From Slackia exigua ATCC 700122 (GTDB lineage: Bacteria; Actinomycetota; Coriobacteriia; Coriobacteriales; Eggerthellaceae): a stretch of DNA of 64,000 nt. The notes below the pieces were generated by a model that was not told where the DNA came from, ran no database searches, and saw only the letters and a list, made by a program, of their open reading frames with translations. Every line of letters starts with the position of its first letter. Within the stretch, counting starts at the first letter, position 1. The position numbers and the translations under genes are program-made. Positions 18,347-26,831 of this stretch are shown one piece after another. The stretch is from positions 446,325-510,324 of the forward strand of contig NZ_GG700630.1 of the NCBI RefSeq assembly GCF_000162875.1. The letters are read 5' to 3'.

Positions 18347-18473
18347 ATATTTATCCAGCGTTGCGTTAAGTGCCCCGAAGTTAATGAAAAAGCGCCTAGA
18401 GAACAGCATGCTCATGGAATGCAGAATCATGCCCTGGAAAATCCTCCAGGCCACGACACGAGTACAACCGTTA

Positions 18474-19241
18474 TCAAGCAATGCGAGATGCCGCCGCGTC
18501 GCTCCGATCGGCCGACACCTCGGCACACCAACCCTTCTCGCCGCAGCTCGGACATATGAGCTTACGCGCCTTCGGCGTGTGCGCCAACGTGAAGAAGCTC
18601 TTCAACGGGGGTTGGAACACCGCATGACAGCGCGGGCAGACATACCGCGAATCCTGATGATACGCTCGAACCAGCTCAGAGCAGATCATCACGACAAGCA
18701 CCATCGAGCAGATGAACGGTAGCCACTGCCCTGTCACGATGCCGTAGACAAGCGTGCCTATCTCGACGATATCGACCACGATGCCCTCGACGATCATGCG
18801 ACGCTTGGTCTTGCTGAGCTTCGATTTCCTGCTTTCCATGATGGATTCCATGCTCATGACGACGTCCTTCGGAAGACGGCCATTTTTTCGGATTCCCGCT
18901 ATGGCCGCGCGCACGCCTTCCAGCATGCTCCGACGTTCGCCGAGCTCGGCATCCAGCAACTTCTCCTGTTCCTCAAGCACACACAACAACGCAGCGTTGT
19001 CTTCGGGATTCTCGAGAATGCCCTGGATGGCCCGCAGGCTCAATCCCAGAGCCTTCAGCAGGCAGACCATGCGCATGCGATCAAGCGAAGCGTCATCGTA
19101 CAGACGCCTGCCCCCTTCGGTGCGCTCGGTTGGACGAACGAGGCCCTTCTCGTCATAGTACTGCACGGTCCGCACGGACACGCCGCATTTCTCGGCGATC
19201 TCTCCGGTGGTGAAGAGCTTCTCTTCCTCTTCATTCAGCAT
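18474..19241 (-). CDS. MerR-family regulator with membrane helices and C-terminal zinc ribbon
   Basis: 255 aa from the ATG at 19241, placed 8 nt after a perfect AAGGAGGTGAT; the longer frame would start inside that ribosome site. Residues about 10-80 form a MerR helix-turn-helix (LFTTGEIAEKCGVSVRTVQY then YDEKGLVRPTERTEGGRRLY), then a coiled coil to about 130. Two hydrophobic segments follow (MIVEGIVVDIVEIGTLVYGI and QWLPFICSMVLVVMICSELV), then a C-terminal CPRCHAVF...CPSCGEKGWC double-CxxC zinc ribbon. So the regulator is probably held at the membrane with a metal-binding cytoplasmic or external tail. The effector and target are unknown. A single-gene unit; target may be itself or adjacent genes. 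Confidence 0.88.
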   Translation of the reverse strand: MLNEEEEKLFTTGEIAEKCGVSVRTVQYYDEKGLVRPTERTEGGRRLYDDASLDRMRMVCLLKALGLSLRAIQGILENPEDNAALLCVLEEQEKLLDAELGERRSMLEGVRAAIAGIRKNGRLPKDVVMSMESIMESRKSKLSKTKRRMIVEGIVVDIVEIGTLVYGIVTGQWLPFICSMVLVVMICSELVRAYHQDSRYVCPRCHAVFQPPLKSFFTLAHTPKARKLICPSCGEKGWCAEVSADRSDAAASRIA

Positions 19242-19436
19242 GGATATCACCTCCTTCATGGATCAGGAAAGCGCATCACGCTGCGTGACGAGCAAGCATT
19301 GTTTTGAATATGTTTGAAACATCCATGGCGAACCTGGAACACTTGAACGACGGGCATTGCAAATGCAAACAACAACCGAGTCGTTCTTGCGCTGCGTCCT
19401 ACCGCTCCATATGCTCCACCGTCGAGCAGCGCCGGC

Positions 19437-20036
19437 CTAGTCCTCGTCCTGTTGGGCTTCGCCCATGACGCCTATCGCCTCGGAAAGCATGGTGTGTGCG
19501 GCTTCGCGCACGGGATGTCCCTCTGAAATGCCCGCGACCGCGGCGCCGTCCACCACGGCGGCCACGATACGCGGATTCACCTTCGACAGACCGGCGCACC
19601 GCAGAATGCGCGATATCGCATCGTCCAACCGCTCGCGTCCACGTCTGTACGCCGTGGTGACCACGCTGGATTCCGCCGCGGTCATCAACTGCTCGTAATG
19701 GGCGACAGGCACTACCAAATCTTCCGGCAGGCATGCCTGCAGCAGCAGCTCGACCACCTGGGCACGCGCTTCCTCGCGCGTCAGATCCTCGGCCGCATCG
19801 GCTGCCTTCTCTGCGCGCCGCGCCCACATGCGCACATTGTATTCGGCCGCTTCGCGCAGCAGATCATCGATGGAATCGAAGTAATATCCGACCGACGACG
19901 ACGCCGCGCCCGCCTTTCCGGCCACGTGCCGATACGTCACCGACGACGGACCTTGCTCGCGCAAGATGATCGCCGCTGCCACCACCAATGACGATCGTGT
20001 CAACTGAGCTTTCACCGTCCGATGCTTGCCTGCCAC
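19437..20036 (-). CDS. TetR-family transcriptional regulator
   Basis: 199 aa from a GTG at 20036 with GGAGAGGGG about 8 nt upstream; the frame is open to 20075. N-terminal TetR helix-turn-helix: LTRSSLVVAAAIILREQGPS, VTYRHVAGKAGAASSSVGYY and FDSIDDLL. C-terminal ligand domain is helical and Ala-rich without recognisable specificity. Upstream, on the same strand, are the MFS, DMT and amidinotransferase genes, so it may control that transport and metabolism block. The last residues, GEAQQDED, are acidic. Confidence 0.88.
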   Translation of the reverse strand: MAGKHRTVKAQLTRSSLVVAAAIILREQGPSSVTYRHVAGKAGAASSSVGYYFDSIDDLLREAAEYNVRMWARRAEKAADAAEDLTREEARAQVVELLLQACLPEDLVVPVAHYEQLMTAAESSVVTTAYRRGRERLDDAISRILRCAGLSKVNPRIVAAVVDGAAVAGISEGHPVREAAHTMLSEAIGVMGEAQQDED

Positions 20037-20350
20037 GACCGCCGCCCCTCTCCAAGGTCGCCCACTTCCGGGCACGTTCTGAATAATTGCCTATTGTACC
20101 TGTTCAAGCAATAACTATAGTGCTCAAATGCACTGAAGGAAACGATGCATGAACGCCATGGATTTTAAAGCAGGGATACGCAGATTCGCATACGACGGCA
20201 TCTCTGCTGCACCATTTCGAGGTTCTTGGCATGCGAAAGCTCCGACCCAAGAAACGAACAAGCGTGCCCTCTGACGCCGAACGTCACAGGGCACGCTTAA
20301 GCGCATCCGTCGCGAGCAAGGCCTTGCACCCGCCCATATCGGGCACATCA
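20037..20350. other. Intergenic stretch with one terminator
   Basis: 314 nt between the TetR start and the MFS stop. It holds the MFS terminator hairpin (20260-20298, listed separately) and an AT-richer part near 20076-20130 that probably carries the tetR promoter. No gene or RNA motif seen. Confidence 0.5.
20260..20298 (-). terminator. Terminator downstream of the MFS transporter
   Basis: Long inverted repeat: arms AAGCGTGCCCT and AGGGCACGCTT, continued by TGACG/CGTCA with one mismatch pair and a 5-nt loop. Read on the minus strand, the stem is followed by TTGTTCGTTTCTT. It lies about 50 nt after the MFS stop codon. Confidence 0.75.
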
Positions 20351-21682
20351 TCACTTCACGTCGTTCAAATCCTTTCCGGTGTGCTCGTGCGACGCGATCA
20401 TGGCAACCAACGCGATAAGCCCGATCGCTATCATGTAGTACGCCGGTGCGATCGCATCTCCCGTAGCGTTGATCAGCCAGAACGATATGTACGATGCCGA
20501 CCCGCCGAACAGGGCGTTCGCCAGATTGAAGCTGAACGCGAACCCCGAGTAGCGCACTGCGGTAGGAAACGTCTCGGTCAGATAGCTTGACAACGTGCCG
20601 TCATTGACGGTCAAGATCATACACATGACCAGCTCCGTCACCAGCACAACCCCGAACTGGCACGTTCCGAGCAGATGGAACGCAGGCACCGTGAACGCGA
20701 CGAATCCCACGCATGCGATGATGAGCATGCGCCTGCGTCCCACGCGATCGGATACACGACCCGATACGAAGATGAGACCTATATAGACCACGAGCACGAT
20801 GGTGGTGATGGTCGATGCCATGGCCGGATCGAACGAAAGCGTCACCTCGAGGTAGTTCGGTATATACGTCAGCACCATGTAGAAGCCGACCGCATTGAGC
20901 ATGCATGCGCCGAAGCAGATGAGCACCTTGCGGGGATACCGACTCAGTAGCGTGCGAATAGGATGCTGGATGCTTTCGTCTCCTTGCTGGCTGATCTGGC
21001 GCTGCATGGCCTCGTACACGGGAGAATCCTCCAAATGCGTACGGATATAGTGCGTGATCAGCCCCAACGGACCTGCCAGCCAGAACGGGATGCGCCAGCC
21101 CACCGTCACCACGAAGTCGGACGAGGCGCCCCATACCGCGAACATGGCCGTAGCGAACAAGGATCCGACCAGCAAGCCGCCCGCAGTGGATGCCGGCACC
21201 ATGGAGCAATAGAATCCCCGGTGCTGCCGCGGCGCATATTCGGCGATGAACGTGGCGGCCCCGGCATATTCTCCGGAAGCCGAGAAGCTCTGCACGATAC
21301 GGCACAGCAGCAGCAGGACAGGAGCCGCCATTCCCGCCAAGGCATAGACGGGAAGGCAGCCGATTATGAAGGTTGCTCCGCTCATCACCAGGATCGAAAT
21401 GGAAAGAGCCCACTTACGACCTTTCTTATCGCCCATGTTCCCCCAGAACACCGCACCGATAGGTCGCACCAGGAACGCAAGCGCGAACACAGCGAACGCA
21501 TACATCGTGGCTACGGCCTTGTCGACATCGGGAAAGAACGCGACCGCGATGACCGTGGCCAGATACGAATAGCTCGCATAGTCGAACCACTCGATGAAAT
21601 TCCCTAAAAAGGAGGAGAATGTCACACGTTTAAGCGTGCGCTGCTGCTCAGTTTGACTGAACTCCTGCAGCGGCGTATGCAT
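20351..21682 (-). CDS. MFS transporter, metabolite:H+ symporter (MHS) family
   Basis: 443 aa from the ATG at 21682, which has GGAGGA 6 nt upstream; the longer frame would overlap the upstream gene further. About 12 membrane helices. Signatures of the MHS subfamily (ProP, ShiA, KgtP type): SSFLGNFIEWFDYASYSYLA in helix 1, RPIGAVFWGNMGDKKGRKWA in loop 2-3, and SGEYAGAATFIAEYAP mid-protein. MHS proteins import compatible solutes, betaines or carboxylates with protons. Its first codons overlap the end of the DMT gene by 35 nt, so the two are probably one transcript together with the amidinotransferase upstream. Substrate is not predictable from sequence; by context a guanidino compound or amino acid. 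Confidence 0.88.
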   Translation of the reverse strand: MHTPLQEFSQTEQQRTLKRVTFSSFLGNFIEWFDYASYSYLATVIAVAFFPDVDKAVATMYAFAVFALAFLVRPIGAVFWGNMGDKKGRKWALSISILVMSGATFIIGCLPVYALAGMAAPVLLLLCRIVQSFSASGEYAGAATFIAEYAPRQHRGFYCSMVPASTAGGLLVGSLFATAMFAVWGASSDFVVTVGWRIPFWLAGPLGLITHYIRTHLEDSPVYEAMQRQISQQGDESIQHPIRTLLSRYPRKVLICFGACMLNAVGFYMVLTYIPNYLEVTLSFDPAMASTITTIVLVVYIGLIFVSGRVSDRVGRRRMLIIACVGFVAFTVPAFHLLGTCQFGVVLVTELVMCMILTVNDGTLSSYLTETFPTAVRYSGFAFSFNLANALFGGSASYISFWLINATGDAIAPAYYMIAIGLIALVAMIASHEHTGKDLNDVK

Positions 21683-22787
21683 TGTCGTTCCTCCGGTCAT
21701 CGCCTTCGCCTCCCTCGGCACTTTCCTTCGACTGTTTGCGCGCTGCCGTCATGCCCTTCACGGCAGGAATGGCGCCGCCGCCGACGATCAGAATGGTGCC
21801 GATGATGGTGTTGACGGTGAACGCCTCGCCGAAAATGACCAGTCCGATGAACAGCGCCACGGGAACTTCCCAGTATGCGATCGTGGAATAATCGGCTGCC
21901 GGCAGGTTACGCCCCGCGGCAAGCAGCAGGCCCAAGGCAACCGGCCCGCACACGATCCAGAACACGACGGCGCTGATCCAGTTCGCCGTGGTGAGGTTCA
22001 GGCCCAACGCCCATGTGGGCGCCGTGATGCCCGACGTACCGAGGAAATTCATCACCAGCGTCAACGTGCCGGCTCCCACCGCGGCGAATATGAAGTTCCA
22101 CACGCCGCGCGCCGTGGTGTCGGCGTCCTTGCGATAGCCGTTGAAGAACATGCTCGCGCCGTAGAACACGCCCGACAGCAGGCCGAAGATATCCCCTAGG
22201 CCCTTCTGCGGGAATTCCGCCGTCGACATCTCAAGACTGAAATCCACGCGGAAGCCACCATCGCCGAAGCCCATCAGGCCCTCGGCGAACAGCATGCCTA
22301 CGAATACCGCGGCCAAGCAGATCCATTGCAACGCATGCATGGGTTCTTTGCGGAAGATTCGCGCAAGAATCACGCAGAAGACAGGACCCGTATAGATGAA
22401 CAGCACCGCGTTCGCCACCGACGTCATAAGCGTAGACGTGACGTAACACGCAAGCGACAGACCGATCATCAGTCCGCCCAGCGCGATCGCGGGCGTCAGC
22501 TTCAGCTTCTTGAACACCCCGGTCTTGCGCGTGGCCAGCATCAGAATCACGAAGAAGACGATACCCATGGTCATGCGCCCGGTCGCCATGAACGCACCCA
22601 CGCTATCGCCGGCATTCAGTCCTGCGGTTCCGTCGAAGAAGTCCACGCGCGTAGCCGCGCGCGACAACAACGGGACAAGACCCATACCGGTCGCCGACAG
22701 CAGCATCGCTATCGTGCCCCACTTCCGATTCATCTGGTAATCGCCGTGCTCAGAGGCAGACGCGGGCTGCACGGTTCGGTCCTCCAT
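21648..22787 (-). CDS. EamA/DMT-superfamily transporter
   Basis: 379 aa from the ATG at 22787 with AAGGAGG 6 nt upstream. Ten predicted membrane helices in two EamA halves: first MNRKWGTIAMLLSATGMGLV onward, second from about residue 200 (GDIFGLLSGVFYGASMFFNG) onward, ending in an Ala/Gly-rich helix. A polar tail (KQSKESAEGGEGDDRRN) follows. DMT proteins usually export or exchange amino acids, purines or small metabolites. It lies between the MFS gene, which it overlaps, and the amidinotransferase. The 336-nt leader upstream contains a large stem-loop and the amidinotransferase terminator, so it may have its own promoter. Confidence 0.86.
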   Translation of the reverse strand: MEDRTVQPASASEHGDYQMNRKWGTIAMLLSATGMGLVPLLSRAATRVDFFDGTAGLNAGDSVGAFMATGRMTMGIVFFVILMLATRKTGVFKKLKLTPAIALGGLMIGLSLACYVTSTLMTSVANAVLFIYTGPVFCVILARIFRKEPMHALQWICLAAVFVGMLFAEGLMGFGDGGFRVDFSLEMSTAEFPQKGLGDIFGLLSGVFYGASMFFNGYRKDADTTARGVWNFIFAAVGAGTLTLVMNFLGTSGITAPTWALGLNLTTANWISAVVFWIVCGPVALGLLLAAGRNLPAADYSTIAYWEVPVALFIGLVIFGEAFTVNTIIGTILIVGGGAIPAVKGMTAARKQSKESAEGGEGDDRRNDNAYAAAGVQSN

Positions 22788-22880
22788 AATCCCCTCCTTG
22801 AAAAAGAATGGTAAGAATTCGGTGAAGCGTGCCGGCCTGCGCCCGAACACGCAGGCTTGCAAGCTTAAAGCTCAAGTTCA

Positions 22881-22950
22881 GCGCAACGCGCCGCGATGAG
22901 GCAACTCAATCGCGCGTCCCCATGCGCCGTGAGCTCGCGAGGCGTTGCGC
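22881..22950 (-). other. Large stem-loop in the leader of the DMT gene
   Basis: Perfect 9-bp arms GCGCAACGC (22881-22889) and GCGTTGCGC (22942-22950) enclose 52 nt that can pair further. The structure sits about 95 nt upstream of the DMT start. On the plus strand the right arm is followed by TGCTTCTTTTCTCT. It could be an RNA leader, a small RNA or a second terminator. I could not match it to a known riboswitch class. Confidence 0.4.
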
Positions 22951-23028
22951 TGCTTCTTTTCTCTCTGCTCGTTTTAGCTTGCTGCCCGTCGCACGTACGC
23001 ACGCGCGACGTCGATGCAGAAAGAACAA

Positions 23029-23066
23029 GAGGGCTCAGCTTTCGTTGAAGAAAACCGAGCCCCCTC
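23029..23066 (-). terminator. Terminator of the amidinotransferase gene
   Basis: Hairpin with GAGGG and GGCTCGG arms pairing to CTGAGCCCTC, read on the minus strand; the tail is TTGTTCTTTCT. It starts about 57 nt after the stop codon at 23124. Confidence 0.7.
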
Positions 23067-23123
23067 TCATGGGTTTCAGGATGGTTCATGCACCATCCAC
23101 TGCTGCGCTAGGCTGACAAGCGA

Positions 23124-24272
23124 CTAGTCGTTCCACATCTCGGGACGAACAAGCGTGGGATCCTTGACCCTGTTGGGGAAGTAATCCTCGCAGGTGCCCT
23201 CGCGGTAGACGTCTGCGGTGGAGCAATGCAGGCCGCCGCCGAAGGGATATGCGTCGCGCAGGTCGCACGGGATGACATTCATGCCCAGCTTGTCCATCTG
23301 CTCCTGCTGATAGACCTCGGAAGCCTCGACGATGACGGTCTTGGGATCGAGAACCAGGCAGTTCATGGACAGCCACACGGAGCTGTAGCACAGCGCGGGC
23401 GGCTCGGTATGAGCAGGCTGCGCCGCGTCGACGATCTCCCAATCGTTGGCTTCGAAGATAGCACGCTGCTCCTTGGGCAGCGGGCGAACCGGATTATTGA
23501 TGATCAGGCCCGGACGCAGCGGCACGAAGGTGGCGTCGATGTGGATCGGATAGGGGTCGCCGGGGAAGTTCACGGCATGGACGCGGAACTCGGGATAATA
23601 GCGCTGGAACCATTCCATGGCGGTGCGGTTGGTAGTCAGGCCATGCTGGATGAAGAGGTCCTTGCCCATGCGCATAACATCGGCGGCGTCCCACATCGGC
23701 TCGACTTCAGTGGTGACGAAGTCTTTGTTGGCCGTACGGACCAGGCGCTCTTCGAGGGTGATCTTCTCGTCATAATAATTGTGCTTGTAGGAGGCGTCGG
23801 TCAGGCGAGGACGAGGGGCCTGGGTCCATTTGAACTCGGAATCCTCATCGAAGTACTGCTTCATGAGCGGCCAATACGCCAGATACTCGAAGTAGCGGCA
23901 ACGGAAGGAGTTGGCGGAGGCCATGATTTCGTTGCCGATGGTGAGCAGGATGTCGCGGGGCGGCATGCAGGTCATCATGGAATCGTTGCGGAAGTCGGGA
24001 GTGCCGATGGCCTGATTCCACTGCAGAGGAGTGGGACGGTCGACGATTACGCCGCGGCTTTCGAGGATCTTGACGAGGTTATCGAGGCATTCATTGCCGC
24101 GCTCGACGGTGGCGAGGGGACGAAGGCCCCACATGCCGCGCATCTCAGAATCGACCGGCACCTTCTCGGAGGTTGCAGGTTCCTCGGGAGGAATCATCGA
24201 GTTGTCGCAACGGCCGACGATAACGCGCTTCAGCGGATCCCAATCGTTCCAGGAGTTGACGATCTTTGCCAT
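23124..24272 (-). CDS. Arginine:glycine-amidinotransferase-like enzyme
   Basis: 382 aa from the ATG at 24272 (GGAG 7-8 nt upstream). Member of the GATM/StrB amidinotransferase family, which moves an amidino group from arginine to an amine. Key residues by comparison with human GATM: Asp 195 in EPMWDAADVMRMGKDLFIQ, His 244 in HIDATFVPLRPGLI, and nucleophile Cys 350 in GGGLHCSTADVYREGT. The segment NSFRCRYFEY and the N-terminal DPLKRVIVGRCDNSMIPP also match. All triad residues are present, so catalysis is expected. The amine acceptor is unknown (glycine, another amino acid, or an inosamine). Neighbours downstream are two transporters, suggesting import of substrate or export of a guanidino product. 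An AT-rich region with an inverted repeat lies upstream. Confidence 0.9.
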   Translation of the reverse strand: MAKIVNSWNDWDPLKRVIVGRCDNSMIPPEEPATSEKVPVDSEMRGMWGLRPLATVERGNECLDNLVKILESRGVIVDRPTPLQWNQAIGTPDFRNDSMMTCMPPRDILLTIGNEIMASANSFRCRYFEYLAYWPLMKQYFDEDSEFKWTQAPRPRLTDASYKHNYYDEKITLEERLVRTANKDFVTTEVEPMWDAADVMRMGKDLFIQHGLTTNRTAMEWFQRYYPEFRVHAVNFPGDPYPIHIDATFVPLRPGLIINNPVRPLPKEQRAIFEANDWEIVDAAQPAHTEPPALCYSSVWLSMNCLVLDPKTVIVEASEVYQQEQMDKLGMNVIPCDLRDAYPFGGGLHCSTADVYREGTCEDYFPNRVKDPTLVRPEMWND

Positions 24273-24659
24273 TCGAATCTCCTTCCAGTCTGGGCCCACT
24301 GATGTGCGCCCATCCTACCAAACAGACACAAACACCAACATGACCTGCGCGATGCGTGAAATCCCGCTCGTTCTTCAGGGACGTCCGACCGAAGGTTCGA
24401 AGCCGGATTCCTTGCATCCCGCTTATGCTTCGTAAGTATACGCCTTTTTTGTGCATCTGCAATATTATTTTTATGACATATTACCTAATAGGAATAAAAT
24501 CCTATTAATTTACCTGTTCAATTATTATTGATGCATTTAAAACTTTTTTACATATGCATTATCTTAAAGCATAGATTCGAAGTGTCTTGCTTAGGTCTAT
24601 CTCCTCGCTAGAGCGCAGCGCGGCATCCCAAGATGCAATCGTTCCCAGAGCCGGACGCC
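24273..24659. other. AT-rich intergenic region upstream of the amidinotransferase
   Basis: 387 nt; about 24430-24590 is strongly AT-rich compared with its surroundings and is the probable promoter region for the minus-strand amidinotransferase. It contains the inverted repeat at 24486-24507. No gene seen. Confidence 0.5.
24486..24507. promoter_or_regulatory. Inverted repeat, possible operator
   Basis: Perfect 8-bp arms TAATAGGA and TCCTATTA with a 6-nt AT spacer, about 215 bp upstream of the amidinotransferase start. It has the size and symmetry of a dimeric repressor or activator site. The TetR and MerR regulators downstream are candidate binders. No direct evidence. Confidence 0.4.
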
Positions 24660-26114
24660 TCATGTTGAAAGATGAGCGCATCGCCTTTCGATTCTCAGCG
24701 TCTCATCGCATGAAAGCCGGCAGAGCAGGCGGTCGTGCGTGACCACGAGCACGGTTTTGCCTCGCTCTGCAAGCTTGCGAACCCACGATGACACCGCTAC
24801 GAGCCCGTCGGCATCAAGCCCACTCGTCGGTTCATCAAGCAGGACTATCTCGCTATCCGCGCAGTACGCCGCCGCAAGCGTCACGCGCTGCTTCTCGCCG
24901 CCCGAAAGCGATGCGGGGTGACGCTGCGCCAGCCCTTCGATGCCGAACGCCTCCAGAGCCTCCGTCACGATGCTTTCGGAAAGGCGCCCGTTCCTCCCCA
25001 TAGCCAACTCGCAGGCCACGCTCTCTGCATACAGCTGGTAGTCGGGATCCTGCATGACCATGTAGCAACAGGCCCTTCGTCGCGCCATGTCCAGAATATT
25101 GCCGCCGATCTCCACCACGCCGCTTGTCTGTTTCCGAAGGCCGCAGATAACCTTTGCCAGGGTCGTCTTGCCCACCCCGTTTTTGCCCAAGACTCCGCAG
25201 ACCGTTGCCCGCGGAATGGCAAGAGAGACATCGGTCACGCAGGGCTCCGACTTGTCGTACGCAACGGTCAGCGAATGCAGGGAAAGCCCGTGGGTTCCAA
25301 CAACCTCGGGCAAAAGGGCAGTCGGGCGCCTGTCGACTCCGACGATCCCCGGCGATGAAACGACGGGAAGGCCTATGCCGGGATGGCGCAAGCCCCATTC
25401 GCGAAGAGTGGCGCACGACAACGCCGAGAACTCTTCTCCCGTCCATTCGTGAGCCACACGCCCTTCGGAAATGTGCACGTACCGATCGGCGATCGGAAGG
25501 TATTCGTGCAGACGATGATCGCAGATCAGTATCGCAATCCCTTGATCTTTGAGCCTACCGACGGAAGCGACGAGCGCCCCTATGCCGCTCTCATCGAGGT
25601 TGGATGTAGGTTCGTCGAGTACCAGGGCGGAAGGCGCAAGAAAGGAGGCGGCGGCGATTGCCACCCGTTGTTTCTGTCCACTCGAAAGCTCATCTACGCG
25701 CCTATCCAACAGATCGGCCACCCCGAAGGTTTCCGCCGAAGAGGCCAGCCGCCGACGCGCCCAATCCTCATCGCATCCCACATTCTCGGCTGCGAAGACT
25801 ATCTCATCGCGCACAAGCGACATGAAGAACTGGCTACGCGGATCTTGGAACACGCCTCCGATAAGGCGAGCCTTCTCGCTCGGGCTCATCGCATGAGGGT
25901 CCTTGCCGGCAACATGCACGCTGCCCTCCCGTCTTCCCGGGAAGAACCCCGGCGCAAGACCCTCGACCACACGCATCACCGTGCTTTTCCCCGATCCGGA
26001 TCTGCCGCAAAGAATCGTGCAGGTGCCATCGGGCACCTGCAGGGATATTCCGTCTATCGCACGATGCGCGTCGTCTGCGCCATAGGAGAAGCTCATGTTC
26101 TTCAATTCTATCAT
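24660..26114 (-). CDS. ECF transporter double ATPase (EcfA1-EcfA2 fusion)
   Basis: 484 aa, two ABC ATPase domains in one chain. Domain 1: Walker A GRSGSGKST at 37-45, signature ELSSGQKQR, Walker B SALVLDEPT. Domain 2 from about 275: GVLGKNGVGKTTLAKVICGL, Q-loop MVMQDPDYQLYAES, LSGGEKQRVT and IVLLDEPTSGLD. The Q-loop QDPxxQ motif is typical of energy-coupling-factor ATPases. It powers uptake of a vitamin or metal-type substrate together with EcfT (next upstream gene) and an S component. Last gene of the EcfS-EcfT-EcfA operon, 15 nt after the EcfT gene. The ATG at 26114 has AGGAG about 11 nt upstream. Confidence 0.92.
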   Translation of the reverse strand: MIELKNMSFSYGADDAHRAIDGISLQVPDGTCTILCGRSGSGKSTVMRVVEGLAPGFFPGRREGSVHVAGKDPHAMSPSEKARLIGGVFQDPRSQFFMSLVRDEIVFAAENVGCDEDWARRRLASSAETFGVADLLDRRVDELSSGQKQRVAIAAASFLAPSALVLDEPTSNLDESGIGALVASVGRLKDQGIAILICDHRLHEYLPIADRYVHISEGRVAHEWTGEEFSALSCATLREWGLRHPGIGLPVVSSPGIVGVDRRPTALLPEVVGTHGLSLHSLTVAYDKSEPCVTDVSLAIPRATVCGVLGKNGVGKTTLAKVICGLRKQTSGVVEIGGNILDMARRRACCYMVMQDPDYQLYAESVACELAMGRNGRLSESIVTEALEAFGIEGLAQRHPASLSGGEKQRVTLAAAYCADSEIVLLDEPTSGLDADGLVAVSSWVRKLAERGKTVLVVTHDRLLCRLSCDETLRIERRCAHLST

Positions 26115-26129
26115 CGTCGTATCCGTCTC

Positions 26130-26831
26130 CTAGGCACCGACCGACAGCAACAGGGGCGCCGCGCCCAGAACGAACATAGGGAAGACGAGCGCCGCATCCC
26201 ATACCGAAAACCCTATGCCGTGCAGGCAAGATCTTCTCTCCTGGCTTGCAAGGCCCCTCAGTTCGGAAGAGGCGCCGAGATCGGACGAGAGCCGCAGGCA
26301 ACGTATGATAAGAGGCACGAAGAAGCATTGGTATGCGGTTATCGGGTGAGCTAGCATGTCACGGCGTTTCGGCAGAATCCCCCTCGCAAGCTGGCCTTCC
26401 CTGATCTTTTTCATCTCTTCCCCCATGACCGGGAAGAACCTGACGAGCAGACATATCATCGCAAGCCCCGTCCTAGGAACCCCGATCTTCTGCACGGCGG
26501 CCATCACCCTGCTGGGATTGCTCGCCACGAGCGCCGCCGCAAGCATCATCAATGGAACGGCTCGCGCGAATGTATTGAGTATGACGTAGAGAAGGGGCAT
26601 GACGAACGCCGATGCCCCTGCAATCAACGTGAGCGCCACATAGACGGCCGCGAACCCGAGCGCATGCCGCGCCATGCCGTTTGCGAAAAGATACGCAGCG
26701 CACAGAACTGCAAGATAATGAATCAGCTGAGGCGAATACACTGCCCAGAACACGGTTGCAACCAGAAGGGTGACGAGATGCGTGCGAGGATCCGCCCTGT
26801 CCACCCCGCTCGACGCCACCGATTCCGTCAT
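26130..26831 (-). CDS. ECF transporter transmembrane component EcfT
   Basis: 233 aa, about five membrane helices. It contains the two short A-x-R/G-type coupling motifs expected in the cytoplasmic loops: ARGILPKRRD and ELRGLASQERRS, the second close to the C-terminus. It links the S component to the ATPases. The start overlaps the EcfS stop by 4 nt (ATGA), so the two are co-translated; the EcfA gene follows 15 nt later. Confidence 0.88.
   Translation of the reverse strand: MTESVASSGVDRADPRTHLVTLLVATVFWAVYSPQLIHYLAVLCAAYLFANGMARHALGFAAVYVALTLIAGASAFVMPLLYVILNTFARAVPLMMLAAALVASNPSRVMAAVQKIGVPRTGLAMICLLVRFFPVMGEEMKKIREGQLARGILPKRRDMLAHPITAYQCFFVPLIIRCLRLSSDLGASSELRGLASQERRSCLHGIGFSVWDAALVFPMFVLGAAPLLLSVGA

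Larger units (their letters stand above)
22788..23123. other. Structured intergenic region between DMT and amidinotransferase genes
   Basis: 336 nt. It contains the amidinotransferase terminator (23029-23066) and a long stem-loop (22881-22950); both are listed separately. No protein-coding frame with a ribosome site was found. Confidence 0.5.

Noticed and set aside
24361-24440. GGTTCGAAGCC stretch resembling a tRNA T-arm
   Set aside because: No acceptor or anticodon stem can be built around it.
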